A stretch of DNA of 64,000 bases from Neolewinella aurantiaca (GTDB lineage: Bacteria; Bacteroidota; Bacteroidia; Chitinophagales; Saprospiraceae): NCBI RefSeq assembly GCF_008014675.1, contig NZ_VOXD01000034.1, positions 1-64,000 of the forward strand, written 5' to 3'. Positions 61,801 to 64,000 of the stretch are shown here, piece by piece (positions within the stretch are counted from its first letter, which is position 1; each line of letters begins with the position of its first letter). Position numbers and translations under genes: made by a program. The notes under the pieces were generated by a model. It searched no databases and had not been told where the DNA came from. It saw nothing but the letters and a program-made list of their open reading frames with translations.

Positions 61801-63113
61801 CTTTGGTATGTTTCTGTTTCGGTTGAACCGTTGGGGTGAATAAATTTATAGGTGTACAGCCCTTTTTCGTCCCATCCGTATTTTATTGCGTGCTGTTCGC
61901 CGTCGAGTGTATACACCAGAGAGTAGCTTTTGTCTCCCGTTTTCTCGAAGCCGGTGATCACCGCGCCACGCAGTGGCCGTAACGCAGGTCTCAGTTCCTG
62001 AGTTCTGGCTTGTGGGATGACCTGGGTCTCCGGAGCTCGGGAATTCGGGTCAAGCTTCACCTCCCCCCTCATTCCGGCAATGAAGTACGGATACTCTGCG
62101 ATGGTGTGGTACTGGTAAGAACTATCGGCATTGAATTTCCCCAGGTATTCGTCCAGTTCATCTTCCGTTTCACCGTACACCGGGAAACCGTCGACTGCGT
62201 AAGCGATCGGCTTACCCTTTCCGACGGAGCCTTGTAAATGGGTGGGCGGTAAATGATAATGATAGTCATCCGCCCTTCCACAATGCCCCCCGTATTTGTC
62301 CAGTTCGCCGATGGCATTCGCATCTTCGCCCCGGTTATTCAAAGGGTTGAAAATCGGGATTCCGTTTGCGGCGATCGCAATGGCACCTTTCAGCAAATTT
62401 GTTTTAGTCGAAAGAGGACTTGCCGACAGCCGTGGCTGCAAGGGAATTGCCCAGCTATTGTCTTCGGTGTAGTAGTGATCGATGGGCACCTGCTGTTGCC
62501 AGTTCGTGATTCCTACCATCATCTGATGATCCGGCAATCCATCCGACGATACGTAGAGGTACGTGCCATCGGTACTCGTCCTTACTTCGGGAAATGCACC
62601 GAATACGGACCTCATCAGTTCCTGATCATTAGCAGGGACTTTCGGAGCGTGCTCCGTGGTACCGCTTCCGGTACTGCAAGATGCTATCGTGATGACTACC
62701 AGGCCCAGAGCGCCATGCATCAGATAAATCTTAGTCTTTCGTTTCACCAACTGAACGAGTGAGAAGGCCAAAAGCAGCGCGCCGATCACCTGTCCCAGTG
62801 TTCTCCAGGCTAAGATGGTCGATTCGAATTCCGGCATCTTCGCTGAGTTCAGTGACAGGATCTCTTCACGCTTGCTGGTGATAAAGTTCTGATCCGTTTC
62901 GGAGAACTCCGAAAAAGGATAAGACACAACCGCGTGGTTCTCATCGGCCAGCCATACCCTGTCACCCTCGTAGCGGATGAAATCTGCACTAACCGGCCCT
63001 GTAACCGACAGAACGCTCCATTGTCTGGACGGCGGATCGTCGTGTCCGGTTTTGTGCGCAGATAGCTGGAGATAGAATACCGACACCAGTATCGTTAAGA
63101 AAATCCGGATCAT
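61797..63113 (-). CDS. Membrane protein with SHD1-like domain and C-terminal YHYH domain
   Basis: 438 residues. Signal peptide (FLTILVSVFYLQLSA); residues 30-90 (RQWSVLSVTGPVSADFIRYEGDRVWLADENHAVVSYPFSEFSETDQNFI) match the pattern of SLA1-homology (SHD1) domains; two membrane helices at about 103-148 (TLGQVIGALLLAFSLVQLV and LMHGALGLVVITIASC); then a YHYH domain with DDYHYHLPP, AYAVDGFPVYGE and YQYHTIAEYPYFIAGMRG. The YHYH fold has no assigned activity; its His/Tyr clusters suggest metal binding. The second helix ends IASC-STGSG, a lipobox-like sequence inside the protein, which is odd. Middle gene of a coupled run. Confidence 0.8.
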   Translation of the reverse strand: MIRIFLTILVSVFYLQLSAHKTGHDDPPSRQWSVLSVTGPVSADFIRYEGDRVWLADENHAVVSYPFSEFSETDQNFITSKREEILSLNSAKMPEFESTILAWRTLGQVIGALLLAFSLVQLVKRKTKIYLMHGALGLVVITIASCSTGSGTTEHAPKVPANDQELMRSVFGAFPEVRTSTDGTYLYVSSDGLPDHQMMVGITNWQQQVPIDHYYTEDNSWAIPLQPRLSASPLSTKTNLLKGAIAIAANGIPIFNPLNNRGEDANAIGELDKYGGHCGRADDYHYHLPPTHLQGSVGKGKPIAYAVDGFPVYGETEDELDEYLGKFNADSSYQYHTIAEYPYFIAGMRGEVKLDPNSRAPETQVIPQARTQELRPALRPLRGAVITGFEKTGDKSYSLVYTLDGEQHAIKYGWDEKGLYTYKFIHPNGSTETETYQR

Positions 63114-63191
63114 TACAATGGAGTGTTAAGGCAGGTTTGCCAGGGGGAAAGTAAATTCAGTTACGAAACGGGCAGAATCCTGCCCGAAGTT

Positions 63192-64000
63192 TTAATTGGG
63201 GTAAGCACCCTGCAGGCAATTGATGAAGTTGTTGTTGCCCGCAGCATCAACATGGTAGTGGTAGCCCCGCACCGCATCGGAGTGGCCTCTGCAATCGTCG
63301 AGATCTGTGGGCTCACTGCCGTCTTCATTGGTCTGAGCGTAAATACCGTGGCCGTCCATGGCATAACCGATCAACGGCGCATGCCCGTCGTCCTGAGCGA
63401 TCGAAAAGCTCACACCCGTGGCGGCGTGATAGTGGTATCCCTGGTTTACATTGATGTGTCCTCCGGCATCGTCAAACGGAGCAAGGGTGTATGCACTCAG
63501 GATATTATTGGTAGGCGCCGGAGCTGAGAATTCAATGCCATTGAGCGCAATGCCACGGGTAGAAGGAACCGACACCCCAGGGCCACCGGGGCCGGTAGCA
63601 AAAAACACGGGTTCATCCTGTAGCACCGGAATAACCGGAATCAGCCATGTTTGCGTAACGTCGGTGATGTAAGATGGTAAACATTCTACACAAAAGTTTT
63701 TGTAAGCTTCGCCTACGTTCGGGTTGGCCGCATTGATACAGTCTTCTTCCGTTTCTGTTACGTAAACATCCCCGTTAGCATCGTACATAAGCCACGTGTC
63801 ATCTTCGTAAAAGTCAGCCATATTTTCTATGAAAGCACCGTCTACATCGTAAACCTCGCCTCCTTCCAGCCATATGCCGCCAGCAGTAGCATCATCTGAG
63901 ATGTTTTCGGGGCACCATGGCCCCATCTCATGGTCCGTAGGGACACCTGTGGTAACGATCTGGTAGCAATCTGTTTGTGTACCATCGGAAAGTGTACAGG
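63192..64000 (-). CDS. YHYH-domain protein, C-terminal part (N terminus beyond window)
   Basis: The frame is open to the window edge, so the start is missing. Visible sequence begins CTLSDGTQTDCYQIVTTGV then HEMGPWCPENISDD, EAGGIWLEGG-type AGGIWLEGGEVYDVDGAFIENMADFYEDDTWLMYD, then the YHYH core with GYHYHAATG, LIGYAMDGHGIY and VRGYHYHVDAAGNN, ending CLQGAYPN. Two YHYH tetrads flank AMDGHGIY. Cys residues are numerous, suggesting disulfides, so it is presumably exported. It lies 78 bp upstream of the second YHYH gene and heads the run seen here. Confidence 0.85.
   Translation of the reverse strand, partial: CTLSDGTQTDCYQIVTTGVPTDHEMGPWCPENISDDATAGGIWLEGGEVYDVDGAFIENMADFYEDDTWLMYDANGDVYVTETEEDCINAANPNVGEAYKNFCVECLPSYITDVTQTWLIPVIPVLQDEPVFFATGPGGPGVSVPSTRGIALNGIEFSAPAPTNNILSAYTLAPFDDAGGHINVNQGYHYHAATGVSFSIAQDDGHAPLIGYAMDGHGIYAQTNEDGSEPTDLDDCRGHSDAVRGYHYHVDAAGNNNFINCLQGAYPN

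Overview
The window looks like a chromosomal segment of a Bacteroidota member, most likely a marine Saprospiria/Lewinella-type bacterium. The evidence is the presence of proteins with C-terminal type IX secretion sorting domains, futalosine-pathway menaquinone genes, TonB receptors and many SPII lipoproteins, promoter boxes of the Bacteroidota form TAnnTTTG upstream of several genes, and few recognisable Shine-Dalgarno sequences. The taxonomic placement is inferred from gene content alone. No rRNA, tRNA, CRISPR array, prophage or intact insertion sequence was found.

Layout. 1-5.4 kb: AraC regulator, DUF4440-type lipoprotein, an internally deleted fusion relic of an isoquinoline 1-oxidoreductase gene pair, universal stress protein and a P1B-4 metal ATPase. 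5.4-19.5 kb: a propionyl-CoA to succinyl-CoA module (biotin carrier, short mutase subunit, biotin carboxylase, B12-dependent methylmalonyl-CoA mutase, and 6 kb further the carboxyltransferase), interrupted by a peroxiredoxin, a sorting-domain protein, rhomboid protease, lipoprotein and GH13 amylase. 19.6-33.3 kb: di-haem peroxidase, D-threonine aldolase-like enzyme, TlpA-type oxidoreductase, RlmF, MarC, ATP-grasp enzyme, sulfatase, MscS channel and a large zinc metalloprotease. 34-45.4 kb: C11 protease, six-hairpin glycosidase, divergent LysR/quinone-reductase pair, menaquinone genes mqnA and mqnE. 45.5-57.6 kb: a 134-bp tandem repeat array, TonB receptor, TsaC, GreA-like protein, MltG, CYTH protein, PepT and polyphosphate kinase. 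57.7-64 kb: small membrane protein, TrxB and a minus-strand run of two YHYH-domain proteins with two unknown exported partners, open at the window end.

The most unusual feature is a short dispersed sequence, consensus TGCACCTGCGNNNGCGCC, found about 15 times in both orientations plus once per unit of the tandem array. Its first ten bases occur exactly ten times, whereas about 0.1 would be expected by chance in 64 kb on two strands with equal base use. Most copies are intergenic and some form inverted pairs. A 17/18 copy lies inside an apparent in-frame insertion of about 33 codons in the biotin carboxylase gene, and two more lie in the signal-peptide codons of a sulfatase and a TonB receptor, so the three coding copies use all three reading frames. 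It behaves like an undescribed dispersed small element, comparable in style to Rickettsia palindromic elements or to DNA uptake sequences, but its mechanism is unknown.
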